Shown: in pieces, positions 26,008 through 34,374 of the stretch
Numbering within the stretch: position 1 is the first letter of the stretch
How the letters are laid out: each line of letters begins with the position of its first letter
NCBI RefSeq assembly: GCF_001625655.1
Contig: NZ_AUYB01000096.1
Coordinates: forward strand, 83,425-147,424
Direction: 5' to 3'
From: Pseudoalteromonas luteoviolacea DSM 6061
GTDB taxonomy: Bacteria; Pseudomonadota; Gammaproteobacteria; Enterobacterales; Alteromonadaceae
Length of the DNA: 64,000 bases
Notes under the pieces: model-generated
Database searches by the model: none
What the model was told of the DNA's origin: nothing
What the model saw: only the letters and a program-made list of their open reading frames with translations
Position numbers and translations under genes: made by a program

Positions 26008-28091
26008 ACGTCGTCATCCTCCCCAAACAGCTGATCTGAAAAGTCAGGAAAGTCCAAATCATCATCCGGTTCAGAGAGATAATGCACTTGAGCCGATTTG
26101 CTGGTATCAATTTCTACTGGCTTATGAGCACGCTCTTTACGTTCTTTGGCTTTTTCTTCAGCTCGATTATCACGAATATTGTGAATACGCTCAGCATCCG
26201 ACAAACCAATGTGTTTTGGTGCGGCCTTTTCAGCCTGCTTAACCACATCGATCACTTGACGTTCCAGAGCACGCTTTTGCTGGTCAGCTATCAGTTTTGC
26301 ATCAGCATGAGTGTGTTTTAATTCGTCACTTTGCTGCCATACATCCCAGAAGCTCGCTCCGGAAAACTGCCTTGAACGTGTGGCTAACTGGCACACAAAG
26401 TAATCGCTGCTGTTAGGACCGCAGTAAATATAGATATGATCTGCTATCGCCAGATCATATGCCACTTCCACACTCTTGGGCCGTTTAACGTCCTTCCCCC
26501 GATGCATCCAGCCCAACTTCAAAAGCTCCGCGCTGGTGTAATACAAACCAAATATACAAGCACCTGACTCGGATATGGTTGCGCGAGCTCTCGGCATCAG
26601 TGCTACACGGAGATGCTCTGCCTCAGGCTTTCTCAAACGACCAGTACGATGTTGCAGGCCCCAATTCCAGATAGCCAGCGGGTTATTTTGCAAGTTCGTT
26701 GGCATATCTGCGGCTTTATCATAGCTTTCAATTACGTGATATTGGTTGTGATAAAGTACTGACGCTAAAATAATTCTGGTGAACTCTTGAATCGTAAGCT
26801 TGGCATCCAGGCGATAATCCCGGTCTCCATGCTTTTTGGTCTTGGTGCCTGTGACCACACCTGGTGCGAACGGCTTGAATGCCTGCTGAAAAGTATTAAA
26901 TGCTCTTTCGACGATGCCTTTTGCCTCGCTTCTGAATGGGGGTGTATTTTCAAGGCGAACGCCAAAACCCTTTTCCAGGCATTCAATTTGATGCCCCATT
27001 AGCTCGCCTCTGTCAGCCAACAATGCGGTGGGTAGGCCTATACAAGGCCATTGCTCTGGTGTTACATCAAAGCCAAACTCGCGGCAATAATCTGTTTTAT
27101 CAGCCGCTGCCATATGAAGTGCTTGAATGGCGGCTGCATACGAAGGGTTTTCAAAGCCGACATAAAACCCCGCCACCATGCGACTGAATACATCGATTAC
27201 CATGTAAATTACTGGGCGACCAACGATATTGCTTCTTTGGGAGTCAGACACCAGGTAAATATCTGCAATTGTTGCGTCAATCTCGTAGCGCATTCCCGGG
27301 CCTAAAACATCTGCAACGGCGGTACCTGTTAAAGGCCGTATGTCTTTTTGCAGTTTGATCTTTCCGGCCTGAGCCTCAATTTTTTCTACCTGGCGATATT
27401 CGCGTTTGTAAAAGTGTTCCATTTGCCTGAGTGTTGGCAGCTCCTCTTCCGGAAGATCTGGGAAATACTGCGCATATATATCTTTAAGTCTGTTGTGTGC
27501 ATATCTAAATGATTTGCCTTTGTCGGTCAGTACATGGCGCTCAATAGCAATACGAAACAGTTTTTCAGTAAAATCATCAATCAGGGCACCGGTACCTTTC
27601 ATATACTTACGAGGCCTGCCTAACTTTGTTGTTGTAGCCCGGCGCTTTTTGCCCTTTGCCCCTGAGTTTTTATAATCCGGTAACAATGCATTGGGGATCT
27701 GGCCTCGCTGCCAGTAGCGACGTGCAAAACGATAGATCGTCTGCTTAGTCTTGCCCGTATCGGCCATAACCTGATGAACCACTTTGCCACGCGCTTTAGG
27801 CTCGTAGAAATCTTCATGCTCTACCAAGGGCTTAATTGCCGCATAGTTCTCATCGCGTTTTACCTGTGCTGTAGAACCGGGTTCTGGTATGACAGTGATG
27901 ATGTCACTATATGGGTCCGCCGCACGTTTTAGTACTTCATTCTGAAAGCCTTGCTCCAATTCAGCCAATTTAACGAACTCAGGGAAGGCCTTATCATCAT
28001 GGACTTTGATCCAAATAGCGTAGTAATCAAACACCATTAGTATGCGATATAAGGTCTGTTCGTACTGCAATACTTCATTGATTTGAAACAC
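26004..28091 (-). CDS. tnsB: TnsB, DDE transposase of the Tn7-like element
   Basis: A 695-residue retroviral-integrase-fold transposase. I chose the GTG at 28091 because GGAGGT lies 6 nt upstream and the product then starts FQINEV like Tn7 TnsB; the longer frame from 28118 has no such signal. The DDE triad is visible: RYEIDATIADIYLV, TALLADRGELMG, and EAKGIVERAFNTFQ. An N-terminal HTH region (GKTKQTIYRFARRYWQRGQI) binds transposon ends, and the C-terminal tail is charged and should contact TnsC. TnsB cuts the 3' ends and joins them to the target. It overlaps tnsA by 17 bp. Confidence 0.94.
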   Translation of the reverse strand: MFQINEVLQYEQTLYRILMVFDYYAIWIKVHDDKAFPEFVKLAELEQGFQNEVLKRAADPYSDIITVIPEPGSTAQVKRDENYAAIKPLVEHEDFYEPKARGKVVHQVMADTGKTKQTIYRFARRYWQRGQIPNALLPDYKNSGAKGKKRRATTTKLGRPRKYMKGTGALIDDFTEKLFRIAIERHVLTDKGKSFRYAHNRLKDIYAQYFPDLPEEELPTLRQMEHFYKREYRQVEKIEAQAGKIKLQKDIRPLTGTAVADVLGPGMRYEIDATIADIYLVSDSQRSNIVGRPVIYMVIDVFSRMVAGFYVGFENPSYAAAIQALHMAAADKTDYCREFGFDVTPEQWPCIGLPTALLADRGELMGHQIECLEKGFGVRLENTPPFRSEAKGIVERAFNTFQQAFKPFAPGVVTGTKTKKHGDRDYRLDAKLTIQEFTRIILASVLYHNQYHVIESYDKAADMPTNLQNNPLAIWNWGLQHRTGRLRKPEAEHLRVALMPRARATISESGACIFGLYYTSAELLKLGWMHRGKDVKRPKSVEVAYDLAIADHIYIYCGPNSSDYFVCQLATRSRQFSGASFWDVWQQSDELKHTHADAKLIADQQKRALERQVIDVVKQAEKAAPKHIGLSDAERIHNIRDNRAEEKAKERKERAHKPVEIDTSKSAQVHYLSEPDDDLDFPDFSDQLFGEDDDV

Positions 28092-28902
28092 GAAATACCT
28101 CCTGAATTTGCTCAACATTACCTAATCTGAGTTGACCCACCTGAAGCTTTTGTACTGGCGTAAAAATGTCGAAAGTAAAGTACCTGTCAGCCAGCAAAGC
28201 TCTTATTTCAAACAACGATTCCCCTAAGTCTAGTCCATAAGCGGTATCTATCTCTTTACAGGCATTTATAAGCGTTTTAGCTGGATGTTTTGCAAAGTAA
28301 TCGGCATAGAATCTGGCGTGCTCAATGGCTGAGTCTTCAGCTTCTTCATGCTCGCCTTGCAATGGATAAATCCACTCAACATTCGTCTTAACCACTTTGG
28401 GGATCTCTTGCTCAGTGACTATTTGCCAGGGGATCTGCTTTTCAAGCCAAAAGCGCTTTTCGAGCTCGAGTATTTCTATTTTTCGCTGATCTTCAAATGA
28501 GCTGACGTATTTGGCCTGTAGCGCAAAGTAGGGAAGATCTCTTGAGGTTGTTTCAACAAAGAAGTCACTTGAAAGGTATTGATCAACGCCACGAACATTT
28601 GGGTGCTTGATACCCGCAGATTCCGCTAACTCAAGCGTTATCTCGCGTTCTAGAGGGAACTGCTCTTTGACTTGCAGCACATCCTCCCGCCACTCGAGCA
28701 AGTAAAACATGGACAGTTCAAGATCGGATAATAAATGATGAGTGCGTTTTGATTTATAACCAAAAACCCGATGTACACGACCGTCTGAAGGTGCATCGTA
28801 AACAGTCAACCAAGGCTTATAATCTTGATTGTCACCTGCACCGCGTCCTTCTTTAACCCACTTACGATATTGAGCCTCAGTATGGCCAATCTTCCTAGAC
28901 AT
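28075..28902 (-). CDS. tnsA: TnsA, 5'-end endonuclease of the Tn7-like transposase
   Basis: A 275-residue protein with a restriction-endonuclease-like fold, about the size of Tn7 TnsA (273). Glu62 (LLSDLELSMF), Asp113 (LSSDFFVE) and Lys131 (ALQAKYVSSF) have exactly the spacing of the known Tn7 active-site residues E63/D114/K132. TnsA cuts the 5' strands so that the element moves by cut-and-paste and not by replication. It is the first gene of tnsABCDE and is divergent from the dGTPase gene. Confidence 0.94.
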   Translation of the reverse strand: MSRKIGHTEAQYRKWVKEGRGAGDNQDYKPWLTVYDAPSDGRVHRVFGYKSKRTHHLLSDLELSMFYLLEWREDVLQVKEQFPLEREITLELAESAGIKHPNVRGVDQYLSSDFFVETTSRDLPYFALQAKYVSSFEDQRKIEILELEKRFWLEKQIPWQIVTEQEIPKVVKTNVEWIYPLQGEHEEAEDSAIEHARFYADYFAKHPAKTLINACKEIDTAYGLDLGESLFEIRALLADRYFTFDIFTPVQKLQVGQLRLGNVEQIQEVFRVSNQ

Positions 28903-28940
28903 AATATACCGCTATAACTGATTGAAATTTCAGCATAGCG

Positions 28941-29009
28941 TATCAGCACTTTCCATTGCAACCTGACTGAAATAAACTACTACAGTCAGTCCAAAGTATG
29001 GTGCTGATA
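28941..29009. promoter_or_regulatory. inverted repeats in the tnsA-dGTPase divergent promoter region
   Basis: TATCAGCAC (28941-28949) and GTGCTGATA (29001-29009) form a perfect 9-bp inverted repeat, and nested inside are CTGACTG (28963-28969) and CAGTCAG (28983-28989). Both lie in the 145-bp divergent gap and could couple transposase and dGTPase expression through one regulator. Another possibility is an internal TnsB/host-factor site, but the repeats do not resemble the end sites. Confidence 0.45.
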
Positions 29010-29047
29010 TACATTTTTTTAATATCAAGGAACAGCTAGGAGGAACT

Positions 29048-30499
29048 ATGAGTCTCGAAAACTCAGCTTGGGAAGTACGCCAGTCCCCACAAGAACTAAG
29101 GAAAGATGATCATCGTAGCGAATACGACAGAGATGAAGCTCGGTTAATTCACTCATCAGCATTCAGGAGGCTTCAATCAAAAACTCAAGTTCTAGGCTTA
29201 GGAGAAAGCGATTTCTATCGAACTAGGCTGACACACTCTATGGAAGTTGCACAAATTGGTAGAGGCATCGTTCAGTATTTAAGTAAGAAAAAAGTAGAAA
29301 ACGCAGATAAGTTACCTCCAAGTGAATTAATTACAGCTATTTGTCTAGCACATGATATTGGGCATCCACCATTCGGACACGGCGGTGAGGTAGCTCTAAA
29401 TTACTGTATGAGAGATTATGGTGGATTTGAAGGAAATGGGCAGACTTTAAGAATTCTTGGGACTTTAGATAAATATCTCAAAGGATATGGCTTAAACCCA
29501 ACACGTAGAATGCTACTTGGTGTATTGAAATATCCAGCAGCATACAGTTCTTTACTTAATGACATGGCTTATGAAGCAAAGACGAAAGACACACCGAACT
29601 GGTTATTTAAAGCTGCGAAACAAAAACCACCAAAATGCTATCATGATGATGATCAAGGCATTGTAGACTTCATCCTCGAACCTTTTTCACAGGAAGATAA
29701 AGAAAAGTTTACTGCAAGCATGGAATATAAGCCAAAGAATGATGAGGATCGTCGTTCTCCAGAAACCGAGCATAAGCTTACAAAATATAAATCATTAGAC
29801 TGCTCAATCATGAACCTAGCAGATAACATATCATACAGTTTGCATGACTTTGAAGATGCCTTGTCTCTGGAACTTATCCGTCAGAGTGATTGGAAGCGCT
29901 ACTTTGAAGAAGAAGTAGGTGGTAGGCAAAGAAAAGAGTTATTTGCGAAAATTAGTACCATGCGACCAGATTGTGCGTATGACAAGATTACAACAGATCT
30001 ATTTGAGTCAAGCTATACACGCAAAGACGCTATAGGTTCCTTAGTAAACCTAATGATTAGTAACACCCAAATAGTCGAAAATGATTCCGAGTGCTTAGAG
30101 CCTTTATTAAGATTGAACGTTGAGCTCACTGGAGATGTTGAGAAGATAAGAAAAGCAATATTTGACCTGGTTAAAGAACTTGTTATCAACAATGAAAATG
30201 TACAACAGCTTGAGTTTAAGGGTCAAAAACTAATAATTGAACTCTTTGAGGTATTGGCAACAGATCCTGAGAGATTCCTACCCAACAAGACTAAAAAAGT
30301 TTGGGAGAAAGCAGCCAAATCAGTACTTGATGGGTTATCGGAAGAAGAAAAAGAGAGGCAATCAACTAAAGACTTAGTAAAACGTAAGCAAATGAGGGTA
30401 ATTTGTGACTTCGTTTCTGGAATGACAGACGAATATGCGACAAAGTACTATGAAAAGCTTTTCACCCCTAGCAAAGGTTCTATATTTGACCACCTGTAG
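29048..30499 (+). CDS. dGTPase-family HD-domain dNTP triphosphohydrolase
   Basis: A 483-residue member of the Dgt family, close to the E. coli enzyme in length. HD-domain metal ligands are visible: His63 in LTHSMEVAQIG, His102-Asp103 in CLAHDIGHPPFGHGG, with the catalytic His106 and His111. The RDEARLIHSSAFRRLQSKTQ start is typical. The enzyme hydrolyses dGTP (or other dNTPs) to the nucleoside and triphosphate. A strong AGGAGG ribosome site precedes the ATG. It sits between tnsA and the right end, so it is transposon cargo, not the host's housekeeping copy. dGTPases of this kind are known to starve phages of nucleotides, so defence is the likely role. Confidence 0.88.
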   Translation: MSLENSAWEVRQSPQELRKDDHRSEYDRDEARLIHSSAFRRLQSKTQVLGLGESDFYRTRLTHSMEVAQIGRGIVQYLSKKKVENADKLPPSELITAICLAHDIGHPPFGHGGEVALNYCMRDYGGFEGNGQTLRILGTLDKYLKGYGLNPTRRMLLGVLKYPAAYSSLLNDMAYEAKTKDTPNWLFKAAKQKPPKCYHDDDQGIVDFILEPFSQEDKEKFTASMEYKPKNDEDRRSPETEHKLTKYKSLDCSIMNLADNISYSLHDFEDALSLELIRQSDWKRYFEEEVGGRQRKELFAKISTMRPDCAYDKITTDLFESSYTRKDAIGSLVNLMISNTQIVENDSECLEPLLRLNVELTGDVEKIRKAIFDLVKELVINNENVQQLEFKGQKLIIELFEVLATDPERFLPNKTKKVWEKAAKSVLDGLSEEEKERQSTKDLVKRKQMRVICDFVSGMTDEYATKYYEKLFTPSKGSIFDHL

Positions 30500-30549
30500 T
30501 TTGAGACTATCCAGCTTTTAAAAGCCGGACCCATTAAGAATACATCCAG

Positions 30550-30614
30550 CATGAAACTTTATTGTTTGAGATGATACTTTATTGTATGGGGTGAAACTTT
30601 ATTGTTCACCCACA
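30550..30614. repeat. Tn7-like right end with three abutting TnsB sites
   Basis: Read inward from 30614 on the minus strand, three consecutive 22-bp repeats each contain ACAATAAAGTNTCA. Closely packed sites within about 65-90 bp are the known form of the Tn7 right end, in contrast to the spaced left-end sites. Just inside lies GCTTTTAAAAGC (about 30515-30526), a possible terminator stem for the dGTPase gene. Confidence 0.88.
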
Positions 30615-30640
30615 ACCTTTTTCACTCTATTCAACCTTAT
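30615..30640. other. attTn7 target: right ACCTT duplication next to the glmS 3' end
   Basis: The duplicated target ACCTT (30615-30619) is followed by 20 bp leading to the glmS stop codon at 30640-30642. The copy at 14784-14788 marks the other side. This is the classic position of TnsD-directed insertion, which leaves glmS intact. Confidence 0.9.
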
Positions 30641-32460
30641 TACTCAACCGTTACCGATTTCGCTAGGTTACGTGGTTGGTCAACATCGGTGCCTTTGATA
30701 ACGGCAACATAGTATGACAATAGCTGTAGAGGAATTGTATATACAACTGGTGCAATGATGTCTTCTACGTGGTTCACGTTCATTACACGCATTGTATCAT
30801 CTGATGAGAACGCAGAGTCTTTGTCCGCGAATACATAGATGATACCGCCACGGGCGCGTACTTCTTCAACGTTTGATTTAAGCTTCTCAAGTAGTTCGTT
30901 GTTTGGTGCAACAACAATGATAGGCATATCAGCGTCAATAAGTGCCAGTGGACCGTGCTTTAATTCACCTGCTGCATAAGCTTCTGCGTGAATGTATGAG
31001 ATCTCTTTCAGCTTCAATGCACCTTCCATCGCGATCGGGTATTGAGAGCCACGACCGAGGAATAATGAATGGTGCTTGTCTGCAAACTCTTCAGCCAACG
31101 CTTCAATGCCATCAGCCATGCTGAGTGCTTCTTCCAGCTTGTTTGGTAGCGTTTTGATTGCATTAACAATTACACTCTGATCACGGCCTTTTTCTTGCGC
31201 GATAGAAGCGGTTAGCATTAATAAACCAACAAGTTGCGTAGTAAAAGCTTTGGTTGAAGCAACACCGATTTCAGCACCTGCTTTGGTCATAAATGCCAAG
31301 TCAGACTCGCGTACCAGCGAAGAGCCAGGTACGTTACAGATGGTCATTGAAGCCATATAACCTTGCTCTTTCGCAAGGCGCAGTGCTGCAAGCGTATCCG
31401 CCGTTTCACCTGATTGTGAAATCGTGACTAATAGGCTATTTTCGTGCACAAACGACTCACGATAGCGGAACTCTGATGCAATTTCCACATTACAGCTTAC
31501 ACCCGCAAACTGCTCTAGCCAGTAGCGTGCTACCATGCCCGAATGATACGAAGTACCACATGCAATGATTTGCACGTGCTTTACATCTTTAAAGATTTGA
31601 TTGGCGCTGTCACCAAAGGCATCAATTGCTACTTTGTCGTTTTCAAGACGCCCTTCAAGGGTGTTACGTACAGCCAGTGGTTGCTCGTAAATCTCTTTTA
31701 GCATGTAGTGGCGGTATTCACCTTTACCAGAAGCATCTTGCGTGATGTTTGACTCAACGACTTCACGCTCAACAGGGTTACCGTCAACGTCAAAGATCTC
31801 AACCGTATCACGTGTAATACGTGCAACGTCGCCCTCTTCCAAGAAGATAAAGCTACGCGTTACAGGTAAAAGTGCCAACTGATCAGAAGCAATAAAGTTC
31901 TCGCCTAGGCCTAAACCAATAACCAAAGGGCTACCAGAGCGCGCGACGATGATCTCGTTGTCGTTTTCTTTGTCAAAAACAACCGTACCGTAAGCACCTT
32001 CTAACTGTTTCGTCGCAGCTTGAACTGCTTCTAACAATGTTTTGTGTTGTTGGCGTAGTTGATGAATTAAGTGCACCATCACTTCTGTATCTGTATCCGA
32101 TAAGAACGTGTAGCCATCGTCACGAAGTGCAACACGCAATGCTTCGTGGTTTTCAATGATGCCATTGTGCACAAGTGCGATTTGCTCATTTGATAAATGT
32201 GGGTGAGCATTCGCTTCGGTTACACCACCATGAGTTGCCCAGCGTGTGTGTGCAATACCAGTTGTGCCTTTTACGTTTGCGCTATCCAATGCGCTTTCAA
32301 GGTTAGCCACTTTACCGACCGCTTTAACGGTATTCAAAGTGCCAGCGTCGCTTAACGCAACGCCTGCTGAATCATATCCACGGTATTCTAAACGTTTTAA
32401 ACCTTCAATTAAGATTCGGTTAACTGGGCGCTCTGCCACAGCTCCTACGATTCCACACAT
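30640..32460 (-). CDS. glmS: glutamine-fructose-6-phosphate aminotransferase (isomerising)
   Basis: A 606-residue enzyme making glucosamine-6-phosphate from fructose-6-phosphate and glutamine, the first step toward UDP-GlcNAc for peptidoglycan and LPS. It begins MCGIVGAV with the catalytic Cys2 of the Ntn glutaminase domain, has [16 protein letters not shown] in that domain, two SIS sugar-isomerase domains ([36 protein letters not shown]) and the conserved tail [12 protein letters not shown]. The ribosome site is GGAGAG. The 3' end is the attTn7 recognition sequence and is followed by the transposon. A DeoR-type regulator gene lies just upstream in the same direction. Confidence 0.98.
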   Translation of the reverse strand: MCGIVGAVAERPVNRILIEGLKRLEYRGYDSAGVALSDAGTLNTVKAVGKVANLESALDSANVKGTTGIAHTRWATHGGVTEANAHPHLSNEQIALVHNGIIENHEALRVALRDDGYTFLSDTDTEVMVHLIHQLRQQHKTLLEAVQAATKQLEGAYGTVVFDKENDNEIIVARSGSPLVIGLGLGENFIASDQLALLPVTRSFIFLEEGDVARITRDTVEIFDVDGNPVEREVVESNITQDASGKGEYRHYMLKEIYEQPLAVRNTLEGRLENDKVAIDAFGDSANQIFKDVKHVQIIACGTSYHSGMVARYWLEQFAGVSCNVEIASEFRYRESFVHENSLLVTISQSGETADTLAALRLAKEQGYMASMTICNVPGSSLVRESDLAFMTKAGAEIGVASTKAFTTQLVGLLMLTASIAQEKGRDQSVIVNAIKTLPNKLEEALSMADGIEALAEEFADKHHSLFLGRGSQYPIAMEGALKLKEISYIHAEAYAAGELKHGPLALIDADMPIIVVAPNNELLEKLKSNVEEVRARGGIIYVFADKDSAFSSDDTMRVMNVNHVEDIIAPVVYTIPLQLLSYYVAVIKGTDVDQPRNLAKSVTVE

Positions 32461-32490
32461 AATCTCTCCATTTTTTGCACGTTTGTGTGT

Positions 32491-33267
32491 TTAATCTTGT
32501 GTGATCTCTGCACAGATCACGTTTACGCCATGGGCCTCGATCGCTTGACGCATGTCTAACGCCAAGGTGTTGTCGGTGATCAAGGTCGTGACTTGCTGCC
32601 AAGGCAGCTCTAAATTCGGTATTTTGCGACCAATTTTTTCAGACTCCACCAGCACAATGACTTCTCTGGCAGACTCTGACATCACCTTACTCAAACCAAT
32701 TAATTCGTTAAACGTCGTTGTGCCGCGTGCCACGTCAATGCCATCGGCGCCAATAAATAGCTGATCGAAGTCATAAGAGCGTAGCACTTGTTCAGCAACT
32801 TGGCCTTGGAACGACTCTGAGTGGGGGTCCCAAGTGCCTCCGGTCATCAATAAGGTAGGTTCATTTTCTAACGAAAGCAGTCGATTGGCGATGTTGATGG
32901 CATTGGTCATAACCACCAATCCGCGCTTGCTAGCGAGTTCAGGGATCATAGCTGCCGTTGTTCTACCACTGTCAATAATAATGCGGTTGTGGTCACGGAT
33001 CAGTGCGGCTGCGGCTTTGGCGATGGCGACTTTACGCAGCGGATCTTGTTTGTCCGCATCACTCGCCACAATCTCTTTAGGTAATGCCACTGCGCCACCA
33101 TAACGGCGCAGCAGTAGCCCACTTTTTTCAAGTGCGGTTAAATCCTTTCGAATCGTAACTTCTGATGTTTCGAACTCGGCCGCTAACGTCTCAACACTCA
33201 CCTCACCCTCACTATTCACTCGTGAGACTATGGTATGTCTGCGCTGTTGCGTGTTTCGTTTTGTCAT
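32491..33267 (-). CDS. DeoR-family transcriptional regulator upstream of glmS
   Basis: A 258-residue regulator. The N-terminal HTH_DeoR reads VNSEGEVSVETLAAEFETSE then VTIRKDLTALEKSGLLLRRY; the C-terminal DeoR sensor domain (about 75-240) has IIIDSGRTTAAMIPEL and LFIGADGID, the phosphosugar-binding fold. It is 30 bp upstream of glmS in the same orientation, as in many Vibrio/Shewanella/Pseudoalteromonas genomes, so control of amino-sugar synthesis by a sugar phosphate is likely. Confidence 0.88.
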   Translation of the reverse strand: MTKRNTQQRRHTIVSRVNSEGEVSVETLAAEFETSEVTIRKDLTALEKSGLLLRRYGGAVALPKEIVASDADKQDPLRKVAIAKAAAALIRDHNRIIIDSGRTTAAMIPELASKRGLVVMTNAINIANRLLSLENEPTLLMTGGTWDPHSESFQGQVAEQVLRSYDFDQLFIGADGIDVARGTTTFNELIGLSKVMSESAREVIVLVESEKIGRKIPNLELPWQQVTTLITDNTLALDMRQAIEAHGVNVICAEITQD

Positions 33268-33427
33268 CTAACCTTCACATAAGTTTCGTTTCGAAATTTA
33301 CGTGCATTGTAGTCGAAACTTTGTTGTTTATTCAAGCTCTCTTTGTATAAAAAACTTGCTACCAAAAGTGATAATTCTTAGAATCCCGGCAAAATTGGAT
33401 AGATAATCAACTAAATTGAACTTTAAA

Positions 33428-34324
33428 ATGAAACATACTCTTATATTACTGTGCGTGTTTTTCCATGCATTTAGCTTTGCAGCTGTGACTCCTTGGCTAG
33501 ATTTTACCTATAAAAATGGCCTCATCACCATTCCGGTGAAAGTGTCAGACATCGACAGCTATGCCGTGTTGGATACAGGTGCAGGGGTCAATGCCATTAA
33601 CGAAAACTTCGTTACTGAGCATAAGCTTAAATATAATCACAGCGGTAATATACACATTCAAGGTGCGTTTGATACAAAACGAAATAAAGTGTACCAAAAG
33701 GTACCTGTGTCGTTTTTTGGTATTGACACAAACCTAGAGGGGCTGCCTGCGCTTGATTTGGGCGATCCGAGTGACTCATTGCTATTTGGTCGTGGCTTTT
33801 TTAAATTGTTTAACACACAAATCGATTACCCAAACCGCCGTATTCGCCTACTTACCCATGACCACTTGGACCTTAAGAAGTATGAAAATATCGACTTCAA
33901 AATTCAAAAAGGTTACGGCCAACCTATCGTTAAGGTAGAAATCGAAGGTGATTCTGCATGGATGCTACTAGACACAGGTTTTACTGGCGGCATTATGATC
34001 GAGCGCCGTTACGCCGATAAGTTTGGCTGGTTAGATACAGACAACCAAAAGGTAGAATTTTCCGGTGTGAATACCTCTAGTGAAACAGAAAACGTGAGAG
34101 CAAAAGAGGTCAAGTTTGGTCCTTTTACTTTATCTAATGTACGAGTTACATTTCCAGCCAAAGGCAACAATGTAAATTTAGTGAGCCAGTATTCTTCAAC
34201 TGATAGTCATGTAAAAGGGGTGAAAGTAAAAGGAATCGTTGGATACGATGTGTTCAAGCATTTCGTAATGACCATGGACATGAAAGATGGTCACTTACAC
34301 ATTAGTGCGCCAAAAAGCGAATAA
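33428..34324 (+). CDS. secreted retropepsin-like aspartic protease
   Basis: A 298-residue protein with a signal peptide (MKHTLILLCVFFHAFSFAAV). Two aspartic-protease half sites are present: AVLDTGAGVNAIN and MLLDTGFTGGIMIE, so one chain carries both lobes, unlike the dimeric retroviral enzyme. The ATG at 33428 starts directly at the signal peptide; a TTG four codons upstream is possible. It probably cleaves peptides in the periplasm or outside. It is divergent from the DeoR gene and ends in a shared terminator with the ABC permease gene. Confidence 0.8.
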   Translation: MKHTLILLCVFFHAFSFAAVTPWLDFTYKNGLITIPVKVSDIDSYAVLDTGAGVNAINENFVTEHKLKYNHSGNIHIQGAFDTKRNKVYQKVPVSFFGIDTNLEGLPALDLGDPSDSLLFGRGFFKLFNTQIDYPNRRIRLLTHDHLDLKKYENIDFKIQKGYGQPIVKVEIEGDSAWMLLDTGFTGGIMIERRYADKFGWLDTDNQKVEFSGVNTSSETENVRAKEVKFGPFTLSNVRVTFPAKGNNVNLVSQYSSTDSHVKGVKVKGIVGYDVFKHFVMTMDMKDGHLHISAPKSE

Positions 34325-34340
34325 ACGGCGATTAATGAGT

Positions 34341-34370
34341 AAAAGGGTCAGCTTTATGCTGACCCTTTTT
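34341..34370. terminator. bidirectional intrinsic terminator
   Basis: AAAGGGTCAGC and GCTGACCCTTT form an 11-bp stem with a 5-nt loop, flanked by A and T runs, between the convergent protease and permease genes. Confidence 0.92.
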
Positions 34371-34374
34371 GGTT

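Larger units (their letters stand above)
14789..30614. mobile_element. complete Tn7-like transposon inserted at attTn7
   Basis: A 15,826-bp element. It begins TGTGGAC at 14789 and ends CCCACA at 30614, the Tn7-family terminal TGTGG/CCACA form. Both sides carry the 5-bp direct repeat ACCTT (14784-14788 and 30615-30619), the duplication size known for Tn7. The insertion point is about 21 bp past the glmS stop codon, where Tn7 inserts when guided by TnsD. It contains tnsA-tnsB-tnsC-tnsD-tnsE intact and in Tn7 order, a dGTPase gene between tnsA and the right end, and a four-gene cargo operon at the left end. No frameshift is visible in any tns gene, so it may still be active. Confidence 0.95.

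Noticed and set aside
15077..30614. CRISPR-associated Tn7-like element
   Set aside because: No cas genes and no repeat-spacer array are present; the element has TnsD and TnsE instead.
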